35,221 bases of DNA from NCBI GenBank assembly GCA_964574815.1, contig CAZNPL010000053.1, forward strand, positions 1 through 35,221, read 5' to 3'. This DNA comes from CAZNPL01 sp964574815 (GTDB lineage Bacteria; Planctomycetota; Phycisphaerae; UBA1845). This document shows positions 26,135-33,820 of the stretch, piece after piece. The notes under the pieces are model-generated. The model saw only the letters and a program-made list of their open reading frames with translations. It was not told the origin of the DNA and made no database searches. The translations under genes were made by a program, and so were the position numbers. The stretch's first letter is position 1. Every line of letters starts with the position of its first letter.

Positions 26135-26446
26135 CGCCAGGGGGCGTTTGGGGGAGGGGACCGCCGACTTCGCGGATTGAGGCGGCTCGAGTGGGCGATG
26201 GTGCCATTGCTCGGACCGTTGGATCGGTTTGGTTGGGCATCGTACTTTCATTCCCCGTTGTCACGGTTGGCGCGCGGTGCGGGTGCGCTTCTCTTATCCA
26301 CCCTATAGAACACGGGGGCTGTTCCAGTTTTTTGGGGAAAAAATGGAACAGGCGATATCAGCGGCGTCTGGAGCCTGAGTGCCTGGAGGCGGAAGTTTTC
26401 AGTTGTCAGAAGAGAGCCGTGAGCCTTCAGCGATCAGCCGTCAGCG
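25727..26446. repeat. Four blocks of AACTGA/TCAGTT-type short repeats
   Basis: AC/GA-rich blocks built of degenerate TGA-x-AAC units: 25727-25758 (TGACAACCGACAACTGAGAA and so on), 25856-25882, 26082-26112, and one in the opposite orientation at 26396-26446 (TTTTCAGTTGTCAG...TCAGCCGTCAGC). Each of the first three stands 10-20 bases before a GTTGGCTTCGTTYGG core. Similar short-unit repeats are dispersed in many bacterial genomes; function is unknown. Confidence 0.6.
26319..26351. repeat. Strong hairpin (CTGTTCCA-T6 / A6-TGGAACAG)
   Basis: CTGTTCCA (26319-26326), a bulged G, TTTTTT, a GGGG loop, AAAAAA and TGGAACAG (26344-26351) form a 14-bp stem with one bulge. There is no T-tract after the stem on either strand, so it is not a standard terminator. 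It may be a small palindromic element or the scar of one. Confidence 0.6.
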
Positions 26447-28682
26447 GGATGCGGTCGCGCACGGGTTGGGGATCGTCGGCGTTCGTTTGCCGGCGGGGCC
26501 GCGGCAACCAGCGATTCGGGGGGATCGTCAGAGCGGAAAGCGATCTGCGTCTTTGCGGCGGGAACGGCGTGGTCAGTCTGTTCGACGTGTTTGCGGCATT
26601 GAATACGGCGGTGAGCGGGGCGGACCCGTGTCGCGGGGCTGATCTTCCGGGTATGGCCGGGGATGGCCCGGCGATGGCGAGGAGGGTTGACATTGGCGGC
26701 TCTGGCGTGCAGAGATTTGACGGAAACGGGGTTTTTGGTTTCAATGTATCGCGGCGTGTGGACGTGTGGGCAAACGGGGCGTGGCGCAGTCTGGTAGCGC
26801 GCCTGCTTTGGGAGCAGGAAGTCGCAGGTTCAAATCCTGTCGCCCCGATTGGGTTAAACCGCGACCGTCCTTCGGGGCGGTTGTTTTGTTTCCGGAGCGC
26901 GGTCCCGGCGGGCTCGCGGTCGTCATGTACGCAGCCGTCCGCGTTGCGTTTCCACAGCGGCGCGGCGGCCGGGTTCAGGCGCAGTTCGCCGCGGCGTTGC
27001 GACGGCCAGACGGTGATGCGGTCCACGTAGGTGGCGATCACGTCGCGCGTCCGATCGTCCCGCGTGCCGGCCATCGCGTCCTGGAGACCGGCCAGTTGCG
27101 CCCGGGCCCAGGTTCGCAGTGCGCCGACGTCAGGATTGGCCTTCGATCGTCGTACCGTTTGTAGCTCGTGCTCCAAGCACTCCTTGCGCAGGCGCAGTTG
27201 TGTCAGGCGGTCGTTGAGCAGGGACAGGTTGGCTGGGTCGATGTGCACGGTCAGGGCGGTCACTGTTTCGCTGACCTGCTTGATCTCGCGGGCGATGCGG
27301 TTGCCGTTCGCGTCGCCGGGGTCATGTCTGGCGACTGTCCTGACGAATCGTTCGATCGCCTCGTCAACAGCGGCTTCGTCGATCAAGATGATGTCGCGCA
27401 GCTTGCCGAGTACCCAGGCCTCCAACTGCTCGGAACGGAGCGTCGATGGCGTTGCGCAGATCGTCTTGCCATGTGAGCGCCTGCCGGCGCACTTGTAATA
27501 GTTGGTGACGACCGGTGCGCGACCTGCGACGCGTCCCTTGTGGCAGGGCGCGCCCCAGAATTTGTGGCCGCAGTCGCCGCAAACCAGTACGCCGGTCAGA
27601 AGCCAGCGGCGGTTGCGATGGCCGGCCCCGCCGATGGCCCGACGCCGCTTGGCCACGAGCACCTGGACCTTCTCCCAGTCTTCTTTTGAGATGATCGCGG
27701 GCACGGCGTCGGGGATGATGATCCAATCATTTTTGGGCGTCTTGACTACCTTGGCTTCGCTGGACTGCCGCCGGCGTTCTTCGGTGCGGCCATTCTGGAA
27801 CCGGTAGAACTTCGCTTCGGTCCGGCGGTTCCATACCAGATTTCCGCAGTACGTCGGGTTTTCGAGGATTGCCTTGACCGTCGTGAAGTTCCAATGGTCC
27901 TGGCACGGAGCGGGAATGCCGCGCGCGTTCAAATCGGCAGCGATGGAGGCGAAGCCCACGCCGTCCAGGCACATGAGGAAGATGTCCTTGACGATCTTCA
28001 CGCGCTGAGAGTCCGACAGCACGAGCCGAGCGCGGCACTGTTTGCCAGGTTTCTTCAGTGATTGTCCCTTGGCGTAGCGGGCCTGGAGCTTGCCGTCCTT
28101 GTCGTACACCTCGCGCACGCGGCCGGGGCAGAAGCGGATACGGAACATGACGGAGCCGTCGGGGGCGAGGACCTGACGGTCATATCCGTACGGCGCCGCC
28201 CGGCCGGGATCAGACTCGGCCATAACCGAACTGATCTGGCCGCGAAGCGTGTTCTGCGAAAGGCTGATCGAATATTGCCTGTTTTGAAACTGCTTGACCG
28301 TCCGCAGAACGTCGCCATCGATGCCGTCACGGGCCAGGTAGTCCTCTGTGACCGACAGCACCTTCACGTTGGCCTGCCGCAACAGGTAGCGGTAGTGCTC
28401 GGTCTCGGTCACGTCGCCCCGGCTGAACCGATCGGAGTTCCAGACGATCACGGCCTTGAATTGGCCGCGCTCGGCCTCGGCGATCATCCTCTGAAAGCCC
28501 GGTCGCTCGTCGGCGCTGGTTCCCGAAATCGCGTCATCGATGAATTCGCGGACGACGTCGTACCCGTGCTCGCCGGACCAGCGCACGATCTCGGCGCGCT
28601 GGTCAGCGATGGACTGCTCCTGGCGGTCCGTCGAGCGCCGCAGGTACGCGACGGCCGGGATGGTTTTCGTCGTAGCGATCAT
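26427..28682 (-). CDS. Large serine recombinase (integrase); frame runs through a tRNA gene
   Basis: Site-specific recombinase that probably inserts and excises the element. N-terminal resolvase domain: AYLRRSTDRQEQSIADQ with the catalytic Ser17, then FIDDAISGTSADERPGF and VIVWNSDRFSRGD. Recombinase domain: LDGVGFASIAADLNARGIP, NPTYCGNLVWNRR. A zinc-ribbon follows: LVCGDCGHKFWG with later Cys residues (YYKCAGRR, KTICAT). Then a coiled coil (about 480-530) and a C-terminal ERITVWPS-like strand (YVDRITVWP). ATG 28682 has AAAGGAAA upstream. The recognisable protein ends near residue 610. The frame then continues without stop through the complement of tRNA-Pro (GATGFEPATSCSQ) and host-like DNA to 26427, giving 751 codons. 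The last 140 are therefore not a recognisable domain, and the true C-terminus is uncertain. Confidence 0.9.
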   Translation of the reverse strand: MIATTKTIPAVAYLRRSTDRQEQSIADQRAEIVRWSGEHGYDVVREFIDDAISGTSADERPGFQRMIAEAERGQFKAVIVWNSDRFSRGDVTETEHYRYLLRQANVKVLSVTEDYLARDGIDGDVLRTVKQFQNRQYSISLSQNTLRGQISSVMAESDPGRAAPYGYDRQVLAPDGSVMFRIRFCPGRVREVYDKDGKLQARYAKGQSLKKPGKQCRARLVLSDSQRVKIVKDIFLMCLDGVGFASIAADLNARGIPAPCQDHWNFTTVKAILENPTYCGNLVWNRRTEAKFYRFQNGRTEERRRQSSEAKVVKTPKNDWIIIPDAVPAIISKEDWEKVQVLVAKRRRAIGGAGHRNRRWLLTGVLVCGDCGHKFWGAPCHKGRVAGRAPVVTNYYKCAGRRSHGKTICATPSTLRSEQLEAWVLGKLRDIILIDEAAVDEAIERFVRTVARHDPGDANGNRIAREIKQVSETVTALTVHIDPANLSLLNDRLTQLRLRKECLEHELQTVRRSKANPDVGALRTWARAQLAGLQDAMAGTRDDRTRDVIATYVDRITVWPSQRRGELRLNPAAAPLWKRNADGCVHDDREPAGTALRKQNNRPEGRSRFNPIGATGFEPATSCSQSRRATRLRHAPFAHTSTRRDTLKPKTPFPSNLCTPEPPMSTLLAIAGPSPAIPGRSAPRHGSAPLTAVFNAANTSNRLTTPFPPQRRRSLSALTIPPNRWLPRPRRQTNADDPQPVRDRIPLTADR
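26530..26660 (+). pseudogene. Remnant of a dockerin-like domain
   Basis: A plus-strand frame contains NGVVSLFDVFAALNTAVSGADPC. It matches the dockerin-like units of the secreted protein at 1944-3800 (RDGVLNLFDIFCILDGI and NGVLNVNDVLAVSDAVGGID) in spacing and key residues. Nothing upstream in this frame looks like a secreted protein, and the stretch is crossed on the other strand by the tail of the recombinase frame. I read it as the decayed end of a former secreted-protein gene that lay beside the tRNA. Confidence 0.4.
26775..26848 (+). tRNA. tRNA-Pro (anticodon UGG)
   Basis: A complete cloverleaf: acceptor CGGGGCG/CGCCCCG, D-stem GCGC/GCGC, and anticodon stem CCTGC/GCAGG with loop TTTGGGA (anticodon TGG, 26809-26811). 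The T-arm is GCAGG-TTCAAAT-CCTGT and the discriminator is A. CCA is not encoded. It reads CCA/CCG-type proline codons. Its 3' end marks the boundary with the mobile element on the right, and the recombinase reading frame crosses it in antisense. Confidence 0.96.
26864..26891 (+). terminator. Rho-independent terminator of tRNA-Pro(UGG)
   Basis: ACCGTCC (26864-26870), a TTCG tetraloop and GGGCGGT (26875-26881) form a 7-bp stem with one G-U pair, followed by TGTTTTGTTT. It begins 16 bases after the tRNA. The stable UUCG loop and T-rich tail make it a good terminator. It lies on the element side of the tRNA. Confidence 0.75.
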
Positions 28683-28748
28683 TGCGTTTCCTTTCGTGGT
28701 GGCCGTTCTCGCCCGCCTTCACCATGAGGGCTCAACCGGGCCGGAAGG

Positions 28749-28949
28749 TCAAGGCAACTTCCGGCGGAATCGCAACCGCCTGCGGTAGGCCCGCTGTCGA
28801 CAAGCGCGCCGGCAGAACCGGGCTTCGGGCCGGCTGGCGTAGAACTCGGTACCGCACATATCGCACTTTCGCCGATAGCAGCCGCGACAATCGCCGCACC
28901 GTCGCCACGTGGCCTCCAGGAGCATCCGGCGGGTCAGGAATCCGTCCAC
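28749..28949 (-). CDS. Small zinc-finger-like protein
   Basis: A 66-residue basic protein with two cysteine groups: CGDCRGC, then KCDMCGTEF, then FCRRACRQRAYRRR. The C-x2-C...C-x3-C arrangement with a basic end is the FCS/MYM-like mini zinc finger often encoded beside mobile-element genes; DNA or RNA binding is likely. I start at GTG 28949, with GAGG 5-8 bases before it; ATG 28925 is an alternative. It lies 66 bp before the recombinase gene and probably shares its transcript. Confidence 0.65.
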   Translation of the reverse strand: MDGFLTRRMLLEATWRRCGDCRGCYRRKCDMCGTEFYASRPEARFCRRACRQRAYRRRLRFRRKLP

Positions 28950-29073
28950 GGTAGCCTCAGCGCGTTACGGCAGAATGAACACCGCGACAAACAAACTCTT
29001 TGTATCCTTGCAGCCGTTCCGACCGCACCTCCGGAAAAACATCGCCGGGAAGGAACCGTGCCCTACGAGCAGA

Positions 29074-29454
29074 TCAATCCCGCCAGATCGTGTTCGGAAC
29101 ATCGCACAGGTTGGAATACGTCTGGCCGATGCAGCGTTCGATGAATGTGGTGCCCTTATGGAAGTGCAGCATGTACTCGAACTCGTGGCCCTGCTCGCAG
29201 ACGAACGAAAGCGTGATCGCCACGCCACGACCGATCGGCGTGATCGTAGGGTCGAGGCGCAGCCCGTCTGCCGTGACGGTCAGTGCGCCAGGCGATCGCC
29301 CGGCGGGCACGATTCGGACCCCAACGGGATGCACGTACTCGTCGTGGCAAGCGGGACACAACAGGGCGGGCTTGTCAGCGCAGATGGACCTTGCCACAGG
29401 GATATAGCTGTCGGCCAGCGCGCACAGCATCTTTTCATGCGTTTCGTGGAACAT
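29074..29454 (-). CDS. Conserved small protein with zinc-binding cysteines
   Basis: A 126-residue protein of unknown function. It contains ALLCPACHDEYVHP and, after a beta-rich stretch (LTVTADGLRLDPTITPIGRG), FVCEQGHEFEYMLHFHKGTT. The two CxxC/CxxGH-like groups could bind one zinc ion, as in small zinc-ribbon proteins. A perfect AAGGAGG stands seven bases before the ATG. The start overlaps the end of the primase-helicase gene by 20 bases, so translational coupling is likely. The last stop falls 120 bp before the small zinc-finger gene. Confidence 0.75.
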   Translation of the reverse strand: MFHETHEKMLCALADSYIPVARSICADKPALLCPACHDEYVHPVGVRIVPAGRSPGALTVTADGLRLDPTITPIGRGVAITLSFVCEQGHEFEYMLHFHKGTTFIERCIGQTYSNLCDVPNTIWRD

Positions 29455-32400
29455 CGCAACCTCCTTGCTTTTCGTGGGTCATCGCGGCCGCGGCCATCCG
29501 TAGCTCGGCGGCTCGTTCAGGATTGAGGTCCGCACAGCGATCAGCGAGTTGAAGCAGCCGGTCACGCCAGGCGCTCGGCGTCCAGCCGTCGCGGTACTGG
29601 GCGAGCTCGACGATACCGGGCGCAAGATGATCGCTGTCGCCGGCGCACCACTGCACGGCTGCGGGGGTTGGGGGGGTCGCTGGTGGAGGGGTAAATGCCG
29701 ACCTTTCGGTGCTCGAACCAAAGGTCGGCGGTAGGTCGGCACCAAGGTCGGCAGCCGTAACATCCGATTCTGGAACGACTTGCGCCGCGATGCCGACCTT
29801 TGCCGACCTTTTTCCGTTACTACGCGTTTGGTCGGGGCAAAAAGATGCGCTCACGTCCTGCGCGTGCGTTTTATTTGCGCCCGGGAATAGGAGAGGGTGG
29901 CCGAAAGGTCGGCAAAGGTCGGCGTTCGCTTCTAAGTTGTTGCCTGCACGCGGTTTACGATTGCCGACCTCTGTGCCGACCTCATGCCGACCTTGCGGTG
30001 GCTCGGAAGAGGTCGGCACCAGGCGGTAGACCAACCGATCTTTGTGGTCGGTCTTGTCTCCGACGAGCACGCGCAGGCCGGCGAGGATGCAATCCCGCTT
30101 GCGCGCCAGCCGCATGCCCAGTTGAGTCACAATGCCGCGCTGCTTCTCGCTCTTGACTACGCTTGGGAGCAGGTCGGTGCGCTTACCGTCGGCTTCCCAG
30201 AGCAGATCGGCCAGATCGCTCACCCCGACCCAGGCGTCGTGCCACCGCTCCCACCAGCCGTGGACAAACGCGCGCCACTCACCGGTTTCGGTGTCGACTT
30301 GACGCCGTAGCTCGGCGGCGTTGACCATGAAGCCTTCGACGCCGGCGACATCGAGGATGCCGCCGAGGGTTTGAGCGTAGCACTCGAAGCTGCCCATGAT
30401 TTGTTTGCCCGCCGGGCAGCCTGAGGCCAGCCACGCGCGGCACAGCGTCAGGGCGGCGGCGACCAGCGCAGTGCGATGCTCGCGCACGTGAGCGGTCAGG
30501 TTCGGATACCGGAAGCCCGTACGCTGTTCGGGGACTTCCACCTTGGCATCCAGCCGAACCCAGACGACGCGACGGGCCAGTTCCCTGCTGAAGGCCAGGT
30601 TGTTCCCGGTGCAGACCCAGACCGATCGGTTGGGAATGGTCACGACCCGTGTCTGGCCGAGCACTCGGTCGGTCCACATCGTTGCGGTGAGCGCCGCGGC
30701 CAGGTGCTCGGAATCCAGTCGCGTCGTGGCGTTGTCGAAGCCGATAACCGGCTTGCCGGCGACCAGCTCGGAGGTGATCCGCTTTCGCCACTCGTCCGGG
30801 TCGCGCGCTCCGCTGCGGATGTCGAGGCTGTAGCCCAGCGCTGGCCACATGCAGGCCTGCACGAGCAGCCCTTTACCCGTGCCCGGCGTCGGCGCGTCAA
30901 CCGCATGCAGCGGCGTCGGGCCATCAATAAGCGGGCGGACGAACGGCAGGAGCATAAGTGCCAGTGCGTTCGCACGGCTCGCCTCGTCGATGAATGGGAA
31001 CTCGGCGATGATATCAGCGAGCACATCACGCGCCGCGACGATTTCGTCGTCCGAGGGCCGTTTGGGGATCGCCGGCAGGTCGATCAGCGTGGGATGGTGC
31101 CACAACGCGCTCGCTTGATCGTACCCGCCGTTTACGATCAGGCCACCGTCGGAGCCGAAGGTTGGGCAAGTGATGATCGCCACCAATGGCGGAAGGTCGA
31201 TTGCTGGCAATGCGAGAAGGTCGCGGGCCACAGCCAGCGGCGGCAGGTCGGGCAGGAGATAATCGCCGCGATCCTTGCTGTGGTGCAAGGTGAACCAATC
31301 GGCCGCGTTCGTCAGCTCGCCGCGCAGGGCGTCGGCATCGAGTTGCTGAATCTGCGGCGCGGCCTGATTCTGATCGTCCTGAACGATCGTGACTCGCGCG
31401 ATCCCGCCCGATCGGGTAAACAGCCGCGGCGGGTCGTTCGAGCCCAGCAGCGCCGCAAGGGCATCGGTGCGGATGTCACGCAGTTGCCGCTCGCTGCCCT
31501 GGACCTGCGGACGCGCCGTTTCCGCCCGGTCCGTGACGATGTTCGCGGCAACTGGCAACTGCGCGTGGGCAACTGCGGCTTCGCGTCTGCGTGGCGGCGG
31601 ATCGGGTGCATTGAGCCGGAGCAACTGCTTCTGCACCGCCTCGACGTCGACCAATGGCTCAGCTTCGGCGACGGTGGCTGCAAACTTCGCACGGGCCTTG
31701 GCACTGTCGAGGTCGAGCTTGTCCGTGAAGAATGGGCCGGCCTCGACCGGGTCGGTCCACCGAAAGGCGCGCACCGCGACCCTGCCGCCGCGGCGGGTGC
31801 GTGGCGCCGAGTGCAGAAGGATGTTGGGAGGTAGAACGGTCTCGAGGAACTGTTCGGCCAGGGCGGTGCGTTCTGCGGCATCCATCTGGCCGACAGGCGT
31901 GGTACGCTGTGCGACGACCCACTCGCGCAGGTCTTTCAAGTCGTCAGGTGGGAACGCGACGGGGACAGGCCAACTCCATGTAGCAGCGAGTTTCTCGGCG
32001 ACGGCTTCCGCGCCTTCCTTGCCGGGCCAGCGGCCGTCGGGTTTGCGATCGTTCTCGCCGACAACGATGACCCGCCGGTTGCGGCATACGTGTGCGAGCA
32101 GTTCGGCGCCGCCGCTGTTGTTCGGGCGCCCGATGACGTTGAGGCCCAGCCACCTGCCGGCCAGCACGTCGGACGGGCCTTCAACGATCAGCACCGGGTC
32201 CGGCGCCTCTCGCCATCCGACGGGGAGCGAAAGACCGCGGCGTCCGCGGGTGAGCTGGCCCTTTTGCCCCATTGGCCAGCGCAGCCCGAGGCCGATGATG
32301 CGTTCCTGGGCGTCGTATTCCGGGAACGTCCAGCAGCCCGGCTCCCCTTCGTACTGCTGCGTCTCTGGTTTCCACCACCGCCGATCCGGCCACCAGCCGA

Positions 32401-32815
32401 TCGCCAACATCTCCAGCGCCTCCGACGGCAGGCCGAGTGCCTCAGCCAGCGCATCGCGGCGTTCCTCGCTGAGGTTCGCCACCAGGCGCGGGTAGTTTAC
32501 GGTGAGCCACTTGGGATCGACTCTGTCGATCGGGTTGACCTTGTCGGGCCTCGTTGACGGCTCCGCTCCTGAAAATTCTCCGTGGCGGGAATGTTCACCT
32601 CGGTTGTTGGTGCGTGGTTGCACATATTCCTTTCCGACCTCGACGTACATGCTCGTTGTTCCGTCATTGGCCATCCCTTTGTATGTGAACCCCGGTAAAT
32701 CGTGTGGCCCCGACGCGCGCTTGCAGAGGACGAGACCGTCGTGACGCTTCCCACACCACCCTTTGTGGCCGCAGATCGGGCAGGGTTCGCAGGTGTACTC
32801 GACGATCTTGCTCAT
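29435..32815 (-). CDS. Primase-helicase of a mobile element (zinc ribbon, TOPRIM, ATPase)
   Basis: A replication protein of about 1126 residues. I start at ATG 32815 because GGAAG precedes it; an in-frame ATG at 32842 lies four bases after the upstream stop and remains possible. Order: zinc ribbon (CPICGHKGWC...LVLC, residues 12-31); TOPRIM-like segment (VLIVEGPSDVLAGRWLG near 212 and VVGENDRKPDG near 254), as in DnaG/P4-type primases; a long middle region; and a AAA+/D5-like ATPase with DAPTPGTGKGLL (about 641-651), KPVIGFDNATT (Walker B-like), VWVCTGNN (sensor) and SRELARRVVWVRLD (arginine finger). Residues about 930-1040 have unusual composition because the DNA there carries a symmetric array of 9-mers, reported separately. 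Such proteins open and prime the origin of their own element. The final segment overlaps the next gene by 20 bases. Confidence 0.85.
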   Translation of the reverse strand: MSKIVEYTCEPCPICGHKGWCGKRHDGLVLCKRASGPHDLPGFTYKGMANDGTTSMYVEVGKEYVQPRTNNRGEHSRHGEFSGAEPSTRPDKVNPIDRVDPKWLTVNYPRLVANLSEERRDALAEALGLPSEALEMLAIGWWPDRRWWKPETQQYEGEPGCWTFPEYDAQERIIGLGLRWPMGQKGQLTRGRRGLSLPVGWREAPDPVLIVEGPSDVLAGRWLGLNVIGRPNNSGGAELLAHVCRNRRVIVVGENDRKPDGRWPGKEGAEAVAEKLAATWSWPVPVAFPPDDLKDLREWVVAQRTTPVGQMDAAERTALAEQFLETVLPPNILLHSAPRTRRGGRVAVRAFRWTDPVEAGPFFTDKLDLDSAKARAKFAATVAEAEPLVDVEAVQKQLLRLNAPDPPPRRREAAVAHAQLPVAANIVTDRAETARPQVQGSERQLRDIRTDALAALLGSNDPPRLFTRSGGIARVTIVQDDQNQAAPQIQQLDADALRGELTNAADWFTLHHSKDRGDYLLPDLPPLAVARDLLALPAIDLPPLVAIITCPTFGSDGGLIVNGGYDQASALWHHPTLIDLPAIPKRPSDDEIVAARDVLADIIAEFPFIDEASRANALALMLLPFVRPLIDGPTPLHAVDAPTPGTGKGLLVQACMWPALGYSLDIRSGARDPDEWRKRITSELVAGKPVIGFDNATTRLDSEHLAAALTATMWTDRVLGQTRVVTIPNRSVWVCTGNNLAFSRELARRVVWVRLDAKVEVPEQRTGFRYPNLTAHVREHRTALVAAALTLCRAWLASGCPAGKQIMGSFECYAQTLGGILDVAGVEGFMVNAAELRRQVDTETGEWRAFVHGWWERWHDAWVGVSDLADLLWEADGKRTDLLPSVVKSEKQRGIVTQLGMRLARKRDCILAGLRVLVGDKTDHKDRLVYRLVPTSSEPPQGRHEVGTEVGNRKPRAGNNLEANADLCRPFGHPLLFPGANKTHAQDVSASFCPDQTRSNGKRSAKVGIAAQVVPESDVTAADLGADLPPTFGSSTERSAFTPPPATPPTPAAVQWCAGDSDHLAPGIVELAQYRDGWTPSAWRDRLLQLADRCADLNPERAAELRMAAAAMTHEKQGGCDVPRNA
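29697..30017. repeat. Dyad-symmetric iteron-like array of GCCGACCTT
   Basis: Plus-orientation copies of GCCGACCT[TC] start at 29697, 29792, 29802, 29964, 29976 and 29987. Complementary copies (mainly AAGGTCGGC) start at 29721, 29732, 29744, 29905, 29915 and 30009. Within clusters the spacing is 10-12 bp. Mirror positions sum to 59714-59716 for every pair, so the whole 321-bp block is an imperfect palindrome centred near 29857. The spacers between clusters also have nearly equal lengths on both arms (39 and 40 bases) and are partly similar when one is inverted. The block lies inside the primase-helicase gene. Confidence 0.85.
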
Positions 32816-32846
32816 CACTGCTTCCGCTGAGCCAAATCCCATCGCG

Positions 32847-33467
32847 TCACTCGACTATCGCCGCGAACACCTCGCGCTGCCGGGTCGTGACGGCTCGAAA
32901 GTCGGCGGCGACGTTGCGCCGCGCCTCCGCGGCGTCCTCGAACGTGCGGCGCGACGAAGCGTGGCGCTCAGCGGCGGCCTCTACCACTGGGTCATCCTCG
33001 ACGAGTTCGGCGAAGTGGCTGCCAGCCGTGCTCGGATTGGCCCGTTCAAACCGGCGCCGTTCCCTGGCCAGACGCCGCTCCGCCGCTGCAACCGTTTCGT
33101 GATGTTCCTGATGCGCGGCGTCGTAGCGCTCCCGCAGGCGCTGCGCGATTTGCGCCAGGACGTCCTCGCGCTCTTCGAGGACGTGCCGCAGTTCGAGCAA
33201 TGCGTCCCAGGTCGCCCCGCGCAGTCGCGCCTGCTCGGCCAGCAGCGTCGCACTGTGCGTGTTCCGCCAGACATCGAACTCGCCCAGGCGCCGGCGATCC
33301 TCGGCCAGCTGCCGCAGGCGGGCCGCAGCCCGAGCACATCGATCGTTGTGCTTTGAGATCATGGCCGCGAAATCCATTTCTGCCCCGGCCATGTCGACGC
33401 TCAGCGGCGTCAGCCCGCGCAGATCGAGAAGCCGAAGGTCTTGGTGGCAGTCCGTGAATAGTTGCAT
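32847..33467 (-). CDS. Coiled-coil protein of the element
   Basis: A soluble, highly charged protein of about 206 residues. I do not recognise a family. Most of it (about 30-200) is predicted helical with heptad-like patterns rich in Arg, Ala, Glu and Leu (AARLRQLAEDRRRLGEF, LRHVLEEREDVLAQIAQRL, AAERRLARERRRFERA). ATG 33467 is preferred because AAGGAAGG stands eight bases upstream; GTG 33476 is in frame but too close to that site. Its stop lies just before the primase gene, so both are probably translated from one mRNA. A structural or replication-accessory role is only a guess from position. Confidence 0.65.
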   Translation of the reverse strand: MQLFTDCHQDLRLLDLRGLTPLSVDMAGAEMDFAAMISKHNDRCARAAARLRQLAEDRRRLGEFDVWRNTHSATLLAEQARLRGATWDALLELRHVLEEREDVLAQIAQRLRERYDAAHQEHHETVAAAERRLARERRRFERANPSTAGSHFAELVEDDPVVEAAAERHASSRRTFEDAAEARRNVAADFRAVTTRQREVFAAIVE

Positions 33468-33559
33468 GGGTTTCACCTTCCTTGCTGGCCGATGCCGTTG
33501 ATCTTCCCGCTACCCGGTCGGCCAGCAGGCCGAGCGGCGGATTCCGTGAACATCCGAAA

Positions 33560-33820
33560 TCAGTTCAAGTCGCATCCGCAGATGGCGCCGTCCTCGTCGG
33601 ATCGTTGTTGTCCGTCGATAATCAGCTCGCCGCCTTGGGCATGCTCGCGGCGCCACGCGGCGACAAGCCAGCCGGTCAACACTTCGGCGCGCCGTGCCCA
33701 ACGCTGCTCGGCATCGGGCGACGGCTCTGACGAAGCGACAGTCAGCGTGAACAGCCCGACGCGCTCCGTGGTGTCCGCGCCGGAATCATCCCGCGTGACG
33801 GTTTGCGTCGTGTCAGCCAC
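33560..33820 (-). CDS. Small hypothetical protein of the element
   Basis: An 86-residue acidic protein without recognised domain. It starts at GTG 33820 with GAGGGAA upstream and overlaps the preceding HTH gene by eight bases. It contains SSEPSPDAEQRWARRAEVLT and an EGDELIIDG-like strand (GGELIIDGQQ), and ends with ICGCDLN. The overlap and strand support it as a real gene of the operon. Function is unknown. Confidence 0.55.
   Translation of the reverse strand: MADTTQTVTRDDSGADTTERVGLFTLTVASSEPSPDAEQRWARRAEVLTGWLVAAWRREHAQGGELIIDGQQRSDEDGAICGCDLN

Noticed and set aside
25316..26251. A 311-codon minus-strand frame with recurring PNEAN
   Set aside because: The recurring residues are translations of the DNA repeats GTTGGCTTCGTTYGG, which fall in different frames; not a protein.
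5137..26848. The two proline tRNAs as attL and attR of one 21-kb island
   Set aside because: Both tRNAs are complete with different anticodons, and housekeeping genes (rpmB, secDF) lie between them; the similarity is that of normal isoacceptors.
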